Assembly: GCA_048213135.1 (NCBI GenBank) | Contig: PS015129.1 | Span: forward strand, 121,898 to 185,897 | DNA from: Reclinomonas americana ATCC 50394 | Taxonomy: Eukaryota; Jakobida; Jakobea; Jakobida | Reading direction: 5' to 3' | Length of the DNA stretch: 64,000 bases | In this document: one piece after another, positions 32,801 through 46,679 of the stretch | How positions within the stretch are numbered: the stretch's first letter is position 1 | Layout: the number at the start of each line of letters is the position of its first letter | Notes under the pieces: model-generated | What the model was told of the DNA's origin: nothing | What the model saw: only the letters and a program-made list of their open reading frames with translations | The model's database searches: none | Position numbers and translations under genes: made by a program

Positions 32801-35800
32801 GTTCAGGCGACGTTTTGGTCTCTGACTCGGTGTCGGGTCGGATATGGCGCATTGCTTCCTCTGGTGAGACTGACTTTCCATGCGACTAAGACACACCTTG
32901 TGCCTAAATAGGAATCGATCTTTTCGCACAGGCCACGCAACTCCGCTGGTGGGAAGTGCAGAGGACGATCAAGCTCCCTTGTACAGACCAGCACACATGG
33001 CCATGGACGAGCAGGACACGTTGTACTTTTCCGACCGCAGCCACCATGCGGTGTATTCCGTTCGTCTTGCCGATGGTTCGTCCCGGCATGCTTCTGTGGT
33101 TGCGGGAAAATGCATATTCACCGTTTGCGCAGGTCAAGTGGAGGTGCTGAGCGGCAGCGGAAATCGTGGATCCAATGACGGCACCGGTGCCGCGGCATCC
33201 TTCTCCGACCCTGCTGGCCTGGCACTGTCGAGCGATGGGAGTGAGCTGTTCGTGGCCGACCGCGGTAATCACATGGTCCGTCGTGTTCGTCTGCATGGAT
33301 CCGATCGCGGCGTGACGTCAACGATGGCGGGCACGGGCATCCCCGGATTCCTCGATGGGCCCTATTCCACCGCACTGTTCAACTTGCCGAGCGACGTCCA
33401 AGTCGACGGGACGGCCGACGTCATTCTAGTTGCAGACACTGGCAACGATGCGCTGCGGCAGATCAATCGAGCTGGTGCGTGTGGTTTGGTGTGGCACTGT
33501 CACATGCTGTCGTTCCTCCTCCCACGAAAGTGCGATGTGCAGGTGCTGTCATCACTCTCGCACGTCGGTGCGATGTGACGAACGGAGCTTCGGCGCACTG
33601 CTTGCACGGAATGCTGCAGGCGCCCGCCAGCATTGTGTTCCAGTCGGTGCCTTCTCTCGGCGTGCTTCTGGTCGACGCCAGCAGCTCACAGCTCCGCATG
33701 TTTACGCCGCAAGGTGTGACTCGTGCATGCGTGAAGGCGAAGGAAGATGCTCACGTCGTGTGTTTTTCGGTGCAGGAAACGTGCTGCCATTTGCTGGAGA
33801 TTCGCTCTCGACGCACGTCACAACCACCTCCATCACCAGCGTTCTCAACGTGCTGGCGCACCACACGTTGGTGACCAACAACGTCACGTCGGTATCTCGT
33901 TCGTCACGCGGAGTTGCATACTTTTTGGCTCACGAGGTGCGTTGGCGAGAAGTGTGCTGCACTGCTGCAATTTTCCCCCTGTAGTGAGCGCACTCACCTC
34001 GGCTACGCACAGGGTTCCAGCAATGTTCGCATGGTGTCTCCGGGTTTGTATTCCGTCTCCTGTTGCCAAAGCTTTTTTCTCGTGCGGTCTTCTCACACTT
34101 GAGTGCTGAGCAGGCCATGTGCTCGTGGCGTATCCCCGTACAATCGCACTGTCGAGCACCACTGATGCCGGCCACACGCTGACACTTGTCGGCTGTGGTC
34201 TCTCGAGCGAGCACCTGACGGCCGTGCTCACCACGGCACCAAGTTGCGAAGAAGCGGAGGACACCGACAGCGAGGCGAACTCGACCCTCGTGCTCAATGT
34301 TGGTGATGTGGGTCTGGATGGACGTTCCCGGCTCTTCCACTTGCCGGCTGCTGGCACTCTTCGTTCCGGCAGATATTCGCTGTGCACTCGCTGGCATGAA
34401 CGACTGCCGTTGGAGTTGGTGTCCACCGTTTCACTCTGTTGCGTGAGAGCGCCAAGAAACGACCATATTTTTTGTGTGTTTCATCCCATCTCACGCCATT
34501 CGCGCAGATCGTCTGGCTACGTTGTGCACGACCGCAATGCCCCGGCACGCGGTTGGCCAAGTAACTATTCGCGGCGAAGGCCTGGTTGCGCCCTCTGCTG
34601 CGTTCCTCTCGACGAGTTATCGATGCGATACGCGTATGCGCGGTGACATCTCCGTGCAACTGGCAACATCGACAGAGCTGGTGCTGTCGCTAGACACGCA
34701 ACATGTGCGTGAGGGAACTCATGCGGTGTGTGCGGAGTGGGACGGCGACAAGGATCACGTGGAGCTGGTGACGTTTATTGCCATTGGTACGTTTTGACTC
34801 TGTGTGCGATGAGTTCACGACAGGTCGACCCACTTTCTCTCCCTTGCGCAGGAATGCCTTCAGTGTGCGAAGTCTCTCTTGCGCAGCCCGCGGATGGACC
34901 GATGGCACTGGATGAGCGCAGTGCCGACATTTTTGTCGCGCAAACCGGCCTCCATCGCATCGCAGTCATTCGCGGCAACGGATCGATCTCCGTGCTCGCG
35001 GGTGGAGGTCGTCGTGGCCATGCAGATGGAAACCCCAGAGACGCTCTCTTTGATAGTCCCCGTGGTTTGGCGTTCGACAGCGCCTCTCGCAGCCTGCTTG
35101 TTGCCGATAGCGGCAACCACGCCGTTCGTCGCGTGTCTGCGCGTGGCGACACGAGTACCGTTGCTGGACACCGCGATCGTCCCGGCGACACCGACGGTCC
35201 AGTGGAGGTGGCGAGCTTCCGCACGCCCAGCGAAGTTGCCGTGATAGACTCGACAATTCTCGTGGTTGATACGGTACGCTGGGGTCTCTGTGCAGTCGGC
35301 ACAGTCTGTGTGTGGGTCGCTCACTGCCTTGACTTGGCGCTGTTTGCTCATGCAGGATAATCGCCGATTGCGACTGATTGAAGGCGACCATGTGCGCTCG
35401 TGGCTGTCTCAACACTCACCGGAGCACGTAGCGGTGACCTGTGAGAAGCGGGTCATCTTTTTTGACAGACAGAGTCACGAACTCAAGCACACAGCCTTGT
35501 CATCATCACACGGTTCGCTCGCGTGTGTGTGTGCAACTGACTGCCGATTCCCTTGTTCTTGACTTCATCTCTCCACCAGATGCCTCGACGCCCAGCACCA
35601 TGCGCGTCGTGCAAGTTTCCGCGGCCAACAAACACTCGTCGTTGCCATTGTCGGTGCATCAACTGACAGAGGGACCAGCGGAATCAGTGCTTGTGCTTGA
35701 CTTGGTGCGTGTCTCCACTTGAAGCTTAACGTATCTTCCGTGTTTCTTATTGCTGTCGCCAGGTTGCCGCCACGCTGCGCCAGATATCACCCGATGGTGA

Positions 35801-38800
35801 GCCGTACTCGGGTGGTGACTGGGTAATGTTTTTTGACACTCACGCTCGCTCCTTGTAAAATCAGGTTCCTCCACGCCACTGATTTCTCTGCTGCCGGACA
35901 CTGTGGGAATGGTGTACGATCGTTTCCGTGGCATTCTGCTCTCGGCGACAGTTGCGACGACCTGCAAAAAGCACCCGTGGTTTTCTGCTTCTCGACGTAC
36001 ACTGACATACTGCTCTTTTCTCGCGTGTTTGTAGGGATCGGCCGTGCTTCGTACAATCGGTGATCCCGGCAACGGTGCGTTGTCTTTTTGCGCCTGCAGC
36101 AAATCATTCTTTTTCGCTCAACAACACACACGCACACACAGCACCGAGAGGAGTCTTTGTGTCGCCGCACATTCTTGTCGCGGGCAACGAAGCCACTTTC
36201 ACTGTCCGAGGCTGCAATTTGCTGCCTTTTGCATCCGTGGTACTGTCTTCTGTGCCATGCTCGGAGCGGCAACAGCAGCAGGGCAGTGATGGCCGCCACA
36301 CGTTGCTTGCAAGCGACGTTCTCTCAACGTCACTAGCGACTCTGAGTTCATCGGCATTGGTGGCCTCATTTGATGTACTCACGAGCGAGGCTGCTGGCCG
36401 ACGATGGTTGTGTGGCAACGGCGATAATGCGTTGAGTGGCGCAACTCATCTTGGTCAAGTGTCAGTCGGTGCGTGCGTGTCGGTGCTGCTGTAGATGCAC
36501 CATTTTTTCTGACAATCGAGTGCGTGTTGCAGTGCGAGTGGCTCAGGCAGACAAGGAAGCGATTGCACCAAAGACCGGCGATTCGATGCTCACGTTCACC
36601 GCCGATGATGCGTACTCGGTCGAGCAAGTGATGCTTGCGACGCTGGTGGCGCGAAGCGGTGCCTCCTGCTCTGCTCGCGACAGCAACGCCGAAGTGTCAC
36701 TGCTGCCGACGCCACTGTCGCCCACTTCATTTGTCGTGCCCGTCGGTGCTATTGCCGTTTCTTCGTCGTCGGTGTCGGTCACAAGCGACTCTGGTCTGTG
36801 GACGCTCTGTGCGCGTTGGCCGGGTGACGCGGCAGAGCAACGCATTGCGTCCTTCAGTTTTGGTGCGTGGTGTGCCTGTGTTGCGCGTGTCGGCATCTCC
36901 TCGCACGACAACTCACTTACCACCTCTTTCTGTCTGTTCCTCGCATCAGCGCGCTCACTTGGCTTCACGGCCACGTTGAGTTCGGATCTCATGGCGCTGG
37001 AAATCGAGTTTGCCGCAGATATTGTGTCCGTCTCGAGCGGTGCTGCGACGGACCGACTGTTGTCGTGCTCCACCTTGTTTGACGCCTCCAGCCTGTTGCT
37101 TCTGGGATCGGAACCGCAGTGTGCCTGGCGCTCGAACTCGGTTCTGCGAGTGGAGATGTCGGGCGACGAGCGTCCGTTGCTGCGAGTCGGCTCCGTTATT
37201 CGTCTGCGAGAGCATGCTGTGGTGGCACGTGCAGACAGAACTGTGCGCGCCTTTGACGAAACCGCAGTCGTCTCTGCCTCCGGCACCGGTGGAACGTTGG
37301 CCGTGATTGCCGGGGCATCGCCTACAATCGCGTCGTGCATCTCGCGCATCGTTCTCAGTGGCAGCATGTCGGCCGGTGGTGGCGTATTTGGCCTGGCGTA
37401 CTCGTGGAGCGTCGGTGACGGTGGTGCAGTTCCACTGACGGCTTCGAGCGACTCTTCTGTTGTCGAGTTTGAGCTTCCGCTGGACGCATCGCATTTCAAG
37501 TTCCTGCTCACTGTGCGGAATATTCTCGGCGCAGAGGCGACTACATCGGTTGAGGTGCGCTTCGAGGCTCTTCCGATTTAGCTCTTTATCTCTCTCTCTC
37601 TCTCGCACACAATCTCACTGCCGGTACGTGTGCAGATCGTCCGCGTGACGGAGGCCGTGCCTGCAGTTCATATTGTTGGCTCGCCGAACTTGCTGGTATT
37701 CCCACGCGCCGGCCTTGTCACCGTGGTGGCGGGATCATTGACCACGGCTGCCGATGAACATTGCTCACAAGGTGTGGCTGTCGATGCACTTCGACACATA
37801 TTATAATCCTCCTTCACTCACCTCGTGTGGAATGTGTGCTTGTATTTGACACAGCCGTCGAGTATGAATGGTCAGTACGCGATGACAGCACAACCAATGC
37901 ATCGTCGTGGCAAGCGAGTTCCGGCCTATTGGAGTCCAACACTCTGGTGTTGCCGGCGTCGTCGTTTCTCCCAAATGTTGTCTATCGCGTACAAGTTCGT
38001 GCCCGCAGTGTTGTCGATCCAGCGGTGAGTTCCTTGCCCTTGCTCTTCTTCTCGCGATTGAGCGTGTCTCCCATGTATTCCTCACTCGCACTTCATCTCG
38101 TTCAGTTGGTGTCGCTAGCAGAGGCACGGTTGCAAGTGATTCTGCCAATGCGGCCGCGATCGCCAGGTGCTACTGGCTTCCGCGTATCAGTTTGTTGCGT
38201 TCTCGTTACAAAGCCTCGACTCGCCCTCACAGCGCGGCAACTCACCTTATTGTGCGTGTTGTCTTGTTCTTCCTTGTACAGTTCCACTGGAGGGCGTCGC
38301 GCTGGAGACCGAATTCCACGTATCAGTGTCGGATGACTCACAGTCCTCGTCGGTACGCACACACACTCGCCTCCTTTCTCTTTCATTCCCTCTTCCCTCA
38401 TTTGTGACGCTGGCATTCGCAGAGCATACAACATCGAGTACAGCTGTTTGTGGCCTCGGCCAGTGGCTCTTCGGACAGTACGTTCGACGCCAACAGTGCA
38501 CAGTACCCGTTGACAGAACTCGCACACTATTCGCACGTTGCTGTGCGCTTGCCGCCAGGTTCAGTGATATGCATATTCTTCATTCTTTCCTGCTTTTTTT
38601 TGCTCACTTGTGGTACATAGGTCGACGACCGGATGACGCGTTGGAGCTGCGTGTTCTCATTCAGGACATCCATGGTCAGCAGCACGTGGTGCAGCGCTTT
38701 GTGCACGTTCACGAGCGTGTTCCACACACTAGCACTGCTGCGGCAGTCTCGATCGCCAGTGAGTACACTGTACACGGTTAGTGCATGTTGTGCACTGTGG

Positions 38801-41800
38801 CTCAACTGCACGCTCTTCTATTTCGCGGCAGATACATCGCGCTCCAAGTCCAATCGAGCGTGCGACATTCGACAAAGTCTCCTGCTGGAGCAGGTGGAGA
38901 AAGTGGAACGCGAGGGCAACCAGGCCGCACTCTTGGCCACCATCACAAGCACTGCTCGCATGCTCAATCTGTGGCCGTCTCAAAACAGGTGAGTAATGCC
39001 CTCAACAGTGTGTGCGTAGCTCTCCACCACCATGCTAACCCATTCATTGGCAAACGATAGTCGTGCGCCCATTCGTGATCAAGCCTGGCCGCACGCGCAA
39101 GTGCGCTCGTGCAAGTGGCCAGCTGATGAACTGAGCCGGGTACGTACCGCCGCATGTGATGCGCACACTCCTTTCTCTCTCCGTTTCTCACTCCCTTCTT
39201 ACTCATGCTTGCGCACTCTGTTTGCTCTCATGCAGCGCCGTCTGATTCGGCGTGACTGGGCCGAACTGCTCGGAACCGTGGCCACGTCGGTCGCTTGCGA
39301 TAGTGCCTCGGATAACGAGTACGTACGGCAGCTTGCCGCCTGGCATGCTGTGGTGTCTGGATCGGTGGAGGAGCTCGATGAGCCCACCATGAATGTGGCC
39401 TCCGAAACTCTATTGCGCCTGACGCACTGCTCGACGTGGCCTCGTCGGCTCGACATTCAGAAACTCGCCATGAGTGCCCTGAGCCCGCTGATGGAGGTAT
39501 GTGTGTATGTGTGTGAATGGTGCTGCCAGCATGTGTCATTGGTTTCCTCACCTTCCACCACGCGCAGCGTGTTCATCGCGCTCCCGAGCTGCAACGCACC
39601 GTGGTGCTTGGTGAAAGCGCCCACTGGTCACCGGCTAAATTGTTGGGTTTCTGGAGCCAGCAGTCCGAGCGTCTGGTCAACTCCACGTCGGCCGTGTCAT
39701 TGTCACTGCTGAATAACCTCCAGACACACGAGGTTTGAGCTGCCACACTCATCTTGTTTCTCCCTGTTTGTGTAACAAGTTTACGATGCGCAGAGTGTCA
39801 TCTTGACTCCGGTGGCACGACTGGCCGTGCATCGACACGACACACGCCATCTCCGTACGCAAGACATGCGTCTGTCAGACACACTTCCCACTGGACACGC
39901 CGTGCACTTGCCGCGCAGCTTGCCCGATGATGTCGGTATGACGGACGGCAGCATTGCTGCCCGCGTCACATCGTGGCAGCGACCTCCGCTGCACATGCTG
40001 ATTCCCTCCGGTGCCGTACTGCAAGTTTCGTATGCGTCACACGCACAAACAGTCGATTCTCTGGTTAACAACACCACGTGACATCTAAACCACCGTGCCC
40101 GGTGCATGCATACAGAGTCATGTACTGGAAGTGGAACTCGAGAGCCAGTCCGGCCCGCTTCACGTGNNNNNNNNNNNNNNNNNNNNNNAATTCCCGAGGT
40201 GAGACATCCTTCTTACATGCGCTCCCTTTCCCCTGCTGCTACTTGCGCATCCTCTGACATTGTGATACCGCGCAGCTTGTCATGATGATCCTCTTTATGC
40301 GCACTCGTCAACATCCGCTCAAATACGGTGCGTTCAATCTCTCTGCCTTGCTTCACTGGTCACACAAAGTCACTGTCTTGTGTGCTTTTTCCGCACAGAC
40401 ACCCACACGAGCACTTGGCAATGCACCGCGCAAATGAGCAAGGAGCGCCCACACGGCGAATTCGACGAGTTTGCGGCCGAGCCTTATCGCGGCAGTTGAG
40501 TACTGTAGAGGCATCAGTAACTGGCGAGTGTGCGTGCTGACCTCTGTTCAATGCAGCTCTTGTCGACATTGATCTGCCGGCCATGGAGGACACCACGACA
40601 ATGGCCATTGGCGACACACCGTACTTTATGGACGCCACATCGTACAATCATTTGCACGGTGCCATGTCGCCACAGATTGTGACCAGTCGTGCCGACTGTC
40701 GACTGGACCGAGAGGCGCTCATGTCGCCGTGGTCGGCGCGCATGGAGACACCTGAGACGGATCGCGGTGCGTTCGATGCAAGCTGTGGTAGTGTGCGCGC
40801 CGAATTTCCAGGTGTCTGTTGCCTGACACCCTGTGTGTTGCGTGTTGCAGACTCGCCGTTTGCGCCCCGACGAGCGCGCCCTCCACCGCAGCCACAACAG
40901 CGGCAGCAGCTCGCAGTCGATGGCTCGAACAGTTATCGCACCATCCGCAACAGTGTGCTGGTGGAGGCATCGGCCGATCTCGACCCAGAGCCGGATGCCG
41001 GCGATCGCGATGAAAGCATCAGTAGCGGACAAGATGTGCAAGACGACGATACGGCAGATGCCGGCAGCGAGAACACACTTGCAGTGGTCACTGTGCCGGA
41101 CGGCATTACACCGCGGTACTCGAACAATCCTCGCACTGCTGGCCGCCTCGACGACGAGGGGTCGTTGGACTCGGAGGATTCAGCGGACTGTGAGACGGTG
41201 ACTCCCTTGTCCGACGACGATGAGCTCGAAGACGGCGGAGAGGCGCAGGCCACGAAAGCGAAGACTGCTGGCGAACAACGCACGGCAACTGGGTATGTCA
41301 ACCGTTGTTTTTCCTTGCGACCGCTGATGCGTGCGCGTTGGCCTCACCAATGGCGTTTCCTGCATCTGCAGCAGCGGGGAACGCGGATCGTCGACATCCA
41401 TCCGTCTTGCCTCTTCACAGGGCGTCGATGAACCGCACCTGCTGCTTCTCGAGGTGCCCCAGGGTGCGCAAGTAAGCGACGACCCGACTCCCCACAACAG
41501 TTCTCGTCCCCGCCGCCGAACCGCGCCATCCGCATCTGACTCCCAGTCCGGAGGTGACGCGCGTCGCGATACACACGATGGCGCCGTTCCCGATGGCACA
41601 CACGATGGCGCCGTTCCCGATGGCGTAGCGGTTGTGGTGGGCGGTGTTCATGGTCATCGCCGCAGGTCTCGCAACGATGGTAGCCACCGCAGTGGTAGCA
41701 GCATGTATGGCGACAGTGCCGCCGGTCCACCCGCACATTTGGCTGTCCCCTCGGACCTGCTCACCGCCATTGCGCCGCCCATGGCTGCTCACGATCAGCA

Positions 41801-44800
41801 GTCGTTTGCCAACGGTTCGACTGCCGCCATGTACCGCGGAGCACCACCACCGCCGTCTCAGACGCTAACGAGTGGGGCTCTGGCGCCGTCGCGAGGTGCA
41901 CAGCCGGCGATCGCCGCCGCTCCTTACCAGCCACTGGCTTCTGTCGATGATGTGTACATGGACATGTCGTCGGTGCTGGAACCGGGCGAGCGGCCACCGT
42001 CGGTGTTCACTTACACATCCGGCCAGATGGAGCACGACGATGTGGAGAACGATGTGCCGCGAGCGTTTGTGGTGGAGACTGCCAACCAGGACCACGACTT
42101 TGTGGATTGGACCGTGGACGACACTTATGGTGCCGGCATCACGCCTCGACAGACCATGGCTCGGCGTCGCAACCGCTCGCGCACCGACACTGGTGATGAC
42201 GACTTGTCGTCGCGAACCGGTTCCGACACGCATCGCGGGCTGACAGCGCACACGTGGATCGACTTCTTCGAAGTAGCGCCGGTCGACGATGAACATGAGC
42301 AACTCGCGCAGTGGGAGCGTTACGAGCAAGAACAGGTCGATGGTTCGCGTGTCAGTGATGCACACGGCAGCCGCGAGAGCGACGAAAGTCGCAGCGGCGA
42401 CGGACGCAAGTCATCGTCGTCTGCCGATGGCCAATCACGTCGTCCGCGACACCTGGCTGCCTCGCAGTTGCCGCTACTGACTATTCCCAGAAGGTGTGTG
42501 CTCTTGCCCCTCTGTGTTCTACGTGTGTGTCTTACTTACGCGCGTGTCACAGTTTGCCATCTGGAGTACCGCCGCCGAACAACGGCGGTCACGTTCGACA
42601 GCACTCCCAGCACTCGCAGTCACAACCGAGCAACTCTGTTTCGCCGTCTCCAAGCACGCCGCACAGCCTGTCGTCGATGGGATCGGAGGATCCAGCCGTC
42701 AACGACCACACGCACGTCTCCCTGCCCGACACTCCCACGTCGTTTACGATTCTGGCGAATCTGCGTGCCAAGCCCACCGATCGGCCGTTCCTGACGGCGC
42801 GTTCCATGGCCCCAAGTGGACTACCGGCCCCGCTTCCCGCTGCTCTCATGCAGTCTCCCAGTCTCGGCAGCCTCCCCACCAGTCGACGTATGCACGACAA
42901 CAGTCGTTTGCTGATGTTTGCTCGCCGCCAGTCGCTGGGTCTCGACGCCGAGACCCCGCGATCCGGCGGCGGTTCGCCAGTGGAGCCGATGCCATCACCT
43001 GCTGGAAGCAACCCACGGTCGCTCCGCATTCAGACCAAGGATGCTGGCCTACAGCCGCATCCGCGTGCGCTTCTGCGTCGTGGCAGTCTGGCCGAGGAAC
43101 AAGCACCAGCGCCGCTGATCGACTTGGTTTCACCGCCGGCCATCTCGTCGCCCACATTCGACATGATGCGCAGTCCGCCGCCCAGATCACCCATGTCGCC
43201 AGCTGTCGGTCGCAACCTGGAGCCTCACTCGCCCCCTGTGGATTCGCCACCACCGGCGCCGTCCAACTATCTGCGCGGACGACGCTTCTCGGTGCACGAC
43301 GAAGAAGTGTCTGACGCGTCGATGAGGCCAGACGAAACGCAACTCACGCGCGTGCAGAGTACGCGAATGGAATGGGCACAGTCGCTTGTCGGAGTCGATC
43401 CTGGTTCGAAGTCGACTGCGTCGCAAGCGCGCTCTCCGTTCTCCAAGTCACCGCACCAGCGACGCAGGCGACGCAGCAAGTCGTCACTTGGCGTGGGTCA
43501 GGTGACCTCGCCTCCGAAATCGCCGCTGTCGCCGACCGTCTCGGTCACGTGGGATTTGTCGCGGATGAAGCCCGACGGATATCAGGTCGAGAGTCGCGGC
43601 CGTCGCAAGCTGTCAGTCACCGAGAGTCAGGGTGTACAGGTGCGTGACTGACTGACCGCTCTCCCATTACTTTGTAATAACGAGGCAACACTCACCGGCA
43701 TACTCTCGCACGCGCAGGCTTTCCCCGTGGGTGTTGACATTGGCTCGCCGCATCGACGTGGTGCACCCATGTCGCCATCCACTCTGTGGCGCCCGGTCGA
43801 CATTCTCGTGCCCCACCACTCGCTGCAGTTGATGCACTCGCCGACCGGCTCGCCCATGCCGGTGCTGTCGGTGTCCAGTACGCCCATCTTGGACGTGGTG
43901 GACAGCGCTGACGGCGACGAGTCGTACTCGTCGTACTCGACAGGCAGTTCCGATGAGTCCGAGCGACAGCTGTCGAACCCGGCCGACACATCGGTGACCA
44001 TGACCTTGGCCGTGGCTGGTGACACGCACAGCGTGCGGTGCGTTGTGGCACAGCATGTTTATTTGCAATTCGGCGCCTGCTGTGCATGTACTGACCTTGT
44101 GCATTTCTGTCGTACAGCACGTCCACCACGGTGGCTCGTCGGGGTGCCAAGACCGATGGCGAGCCCGGTGAACTTGCAGGAGTCGACGGCAGTGAACTCG
44201 ACAACGGCAACGACGGCAGCAGTACGGTGGCCAGCCGGCGTGCTGCGTGGCAGGGTGGCAAACTGGCCATTGCTTTGCCGGGCAGCCTCACGTCGCTCAA
44301 TGGTGACGCGATTCTGTCTCCCAAGGCAGTGCGCCCGCAGCTCACGCCGGCCGAGACGCCAACCTCGCGACCGATGATGGGGCTCAACAGTGCTGGTGGT
44401 ACTATTGGTGGTGGTGGCGGCGGCGGCGGCGGCAATGGCACGCCTGCTGGCGAAGGAGTGGGCATTGGCGCCAGCATGCACAGCGACCCGCTTCGCATGT
44501 ATCCGCCCACGGTGGCCGCCTCTCGACCGCTGTATCGGCAATCGTCGTTGCAAAGCATCAAGGCCGCCACAAGTCCGGTGTCACCGGCCTCCATTTTGGT
44601 GGTGCCAGCGGAAGTTGTGTCGCCGGGCTCGACGCGCAAGCTGGTGCGCAACGACAGTGCACCGCCCGGTAGCCCAGCATTCAAACTGGCGACGGTGCCG
44701 AACTCGGCTCCACCGCCGGCTGCCGGTGCCATTGTTGTCAGCAGTCGCAGCAGTGCTAACGCCGACGCCTTGGCGGTACCAGGCGTCGTGGTGCGCTGCA

Positions 44801-46640
44801 CAAGTGTCGAATCAATGTCCACGTTGGGTATCGACCAGAGTCTCGCCACTCCGCGGTCGTACGGTGCGACTCCTGGACTGGCTCTGCAGGATCCCGGTAG
44901 CGAGTCGCAGTACAGCAGCCAGTGGTCGATTGACGACGGCACGCCCACGCCGGTGCGCTTGCAACTTGTCGTCTCCCACCCAACACAAAAAACTGAGTAC
45001 TCACCACATTTTTTGTGACAGATACCCACGGTGACACGTGGCGGGGCGCAATCGACGACGCGACGAAGTGCCAACGGCACCGCACCAGTTCGCTTGACTG
45101 TCACACCACTTGAATCGGCGGCCTCGTCGGTCAGCGACAGTGATGGCTCTCGAGTGTCGGCAAGCAATCGCAGCACATCCACTGCGACGACATCGCTGGC
45201 GCGACGATCAGCCGACAACCTCGTCACTCCAGGCGACAATGCGTACCTCACACCATACGGCGCACTTGCTCCGTCGCCGGTTTGTTACAACTTGTTGCTG
45301 CTGCTTGGCGTCGGATTCGAAACCCACACACTCTCCGCAGGCTCCACTCTCGGATGCCACATCGGCTGACGAGTCGCAGATTCTGTCGCCGACATCGGGC
45401 GTGCGTCGCCATCGTCGCCGGCGCCGGTCGTCGGCGTACACTGTCCGCCGTGACCCTCTGGTGGCAGCCGGTATGGCGGCGTACGAGACTCCATCGGCGG
45501 GTCAGCAGGTTGACTCGTCGGCCATTGTTGAGACAGTCACTTATGTCGAGGAGCGCGATGGCGAATTGGTGCGTACATGCAAGCGTGTGTGTGTGCGCGC
45601 ATATGTTCGTTCATACGACTCACCGTGTTTGCATCCGGCCGTGCGCAGCATTTGGTGCAAGATCGCAGTCCTGCGCGCTCTCGCAAGTTCTTCACCGGCT
45701 TCTTGGTTATCAGTTTTCTCATGTTTGCACTGGCTACGGCGTTCGTGCTGGTGCTCTTCTCGACTTTCCAGGCCACTTGGCTCGAATACATTTTGCTCTC
45801 CACCGTATTCGGTGCCGCTTGGGTCCTCTTCGTGTGGCTGCGTATGCGCAGTCGCGGCGATCCCGTGAATCAAGACGTGCAGCGGTGTGTTAATTCCCTC
45901 TAACTTGCGTGTGTCGTCAGCTGTCTCACTCACCGCGGCCATGTGCGATATGTGCAACACAGATTCCCTCCATTCATGGATCGGGTATGTGTTTTCTGGA
46001 GTGCAGACATGATTGCTCGACGAGCCGACGCTGACGCTGTTTCTGTTTGCGTTTGCAGATTTTCTATGCGCTCTGTTGGCTCTTCACACTCCTGTACACA
46101 TGGTTCCTATTGCTATATACATCCACATTCACCGAGGGCGAAGCGGTGCGTCTGTCGATCTCTCTCTCTCACACACACACTGCGTGCGCATTTGTACTCA
46201 CCGACTGGTCCGCAGCGTACGCTAATCCTGACGTCGCTCGCAAGTTTGGCCAACGAGGCGTTCTTCTTGGAGCCCGCCATGTTCCTTTTGCAGAGTCTCA
46301 ACGGTGAGTTGATTTTGTCACCGTCGAGCCCATGGTCGCTCGCTACCTCTTACGAGAATGGCGTGTGCACACAGAACACTTGCTCGGCGGTCTTCTGCAA
46401 GGTGTTGCCTCGTGAGCCAACACGGCTGCAGTCCCTCATTTTCTCTCTCTCTCTCTCTGTGTGTGTATCTCCTTCTCTATCCCATTCTCCTCATTAGCCC
46501 TGTTTATGCGTGGAATTAATTGCTAGACTTTTTTGTGCCGTGCTCGATCGTGTTGCCCAGCAAGCCTCGCCAGAAGGTTCCATTGAGGGCGGCTGTGAGC
46601 GATCGCAGCGAATCAGTGTCTCACACACTGCAGCGTGCAC

Positions 46641-46679
<39 letters not shown>

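Noticed and set aside
36955-37600. Integrin- or cadherin-type domain
   Set aside because: The strand pattern lacks cadherin DxD/DxNDN or integrin metal motifs; the REJ/PKD-like reading fits better.
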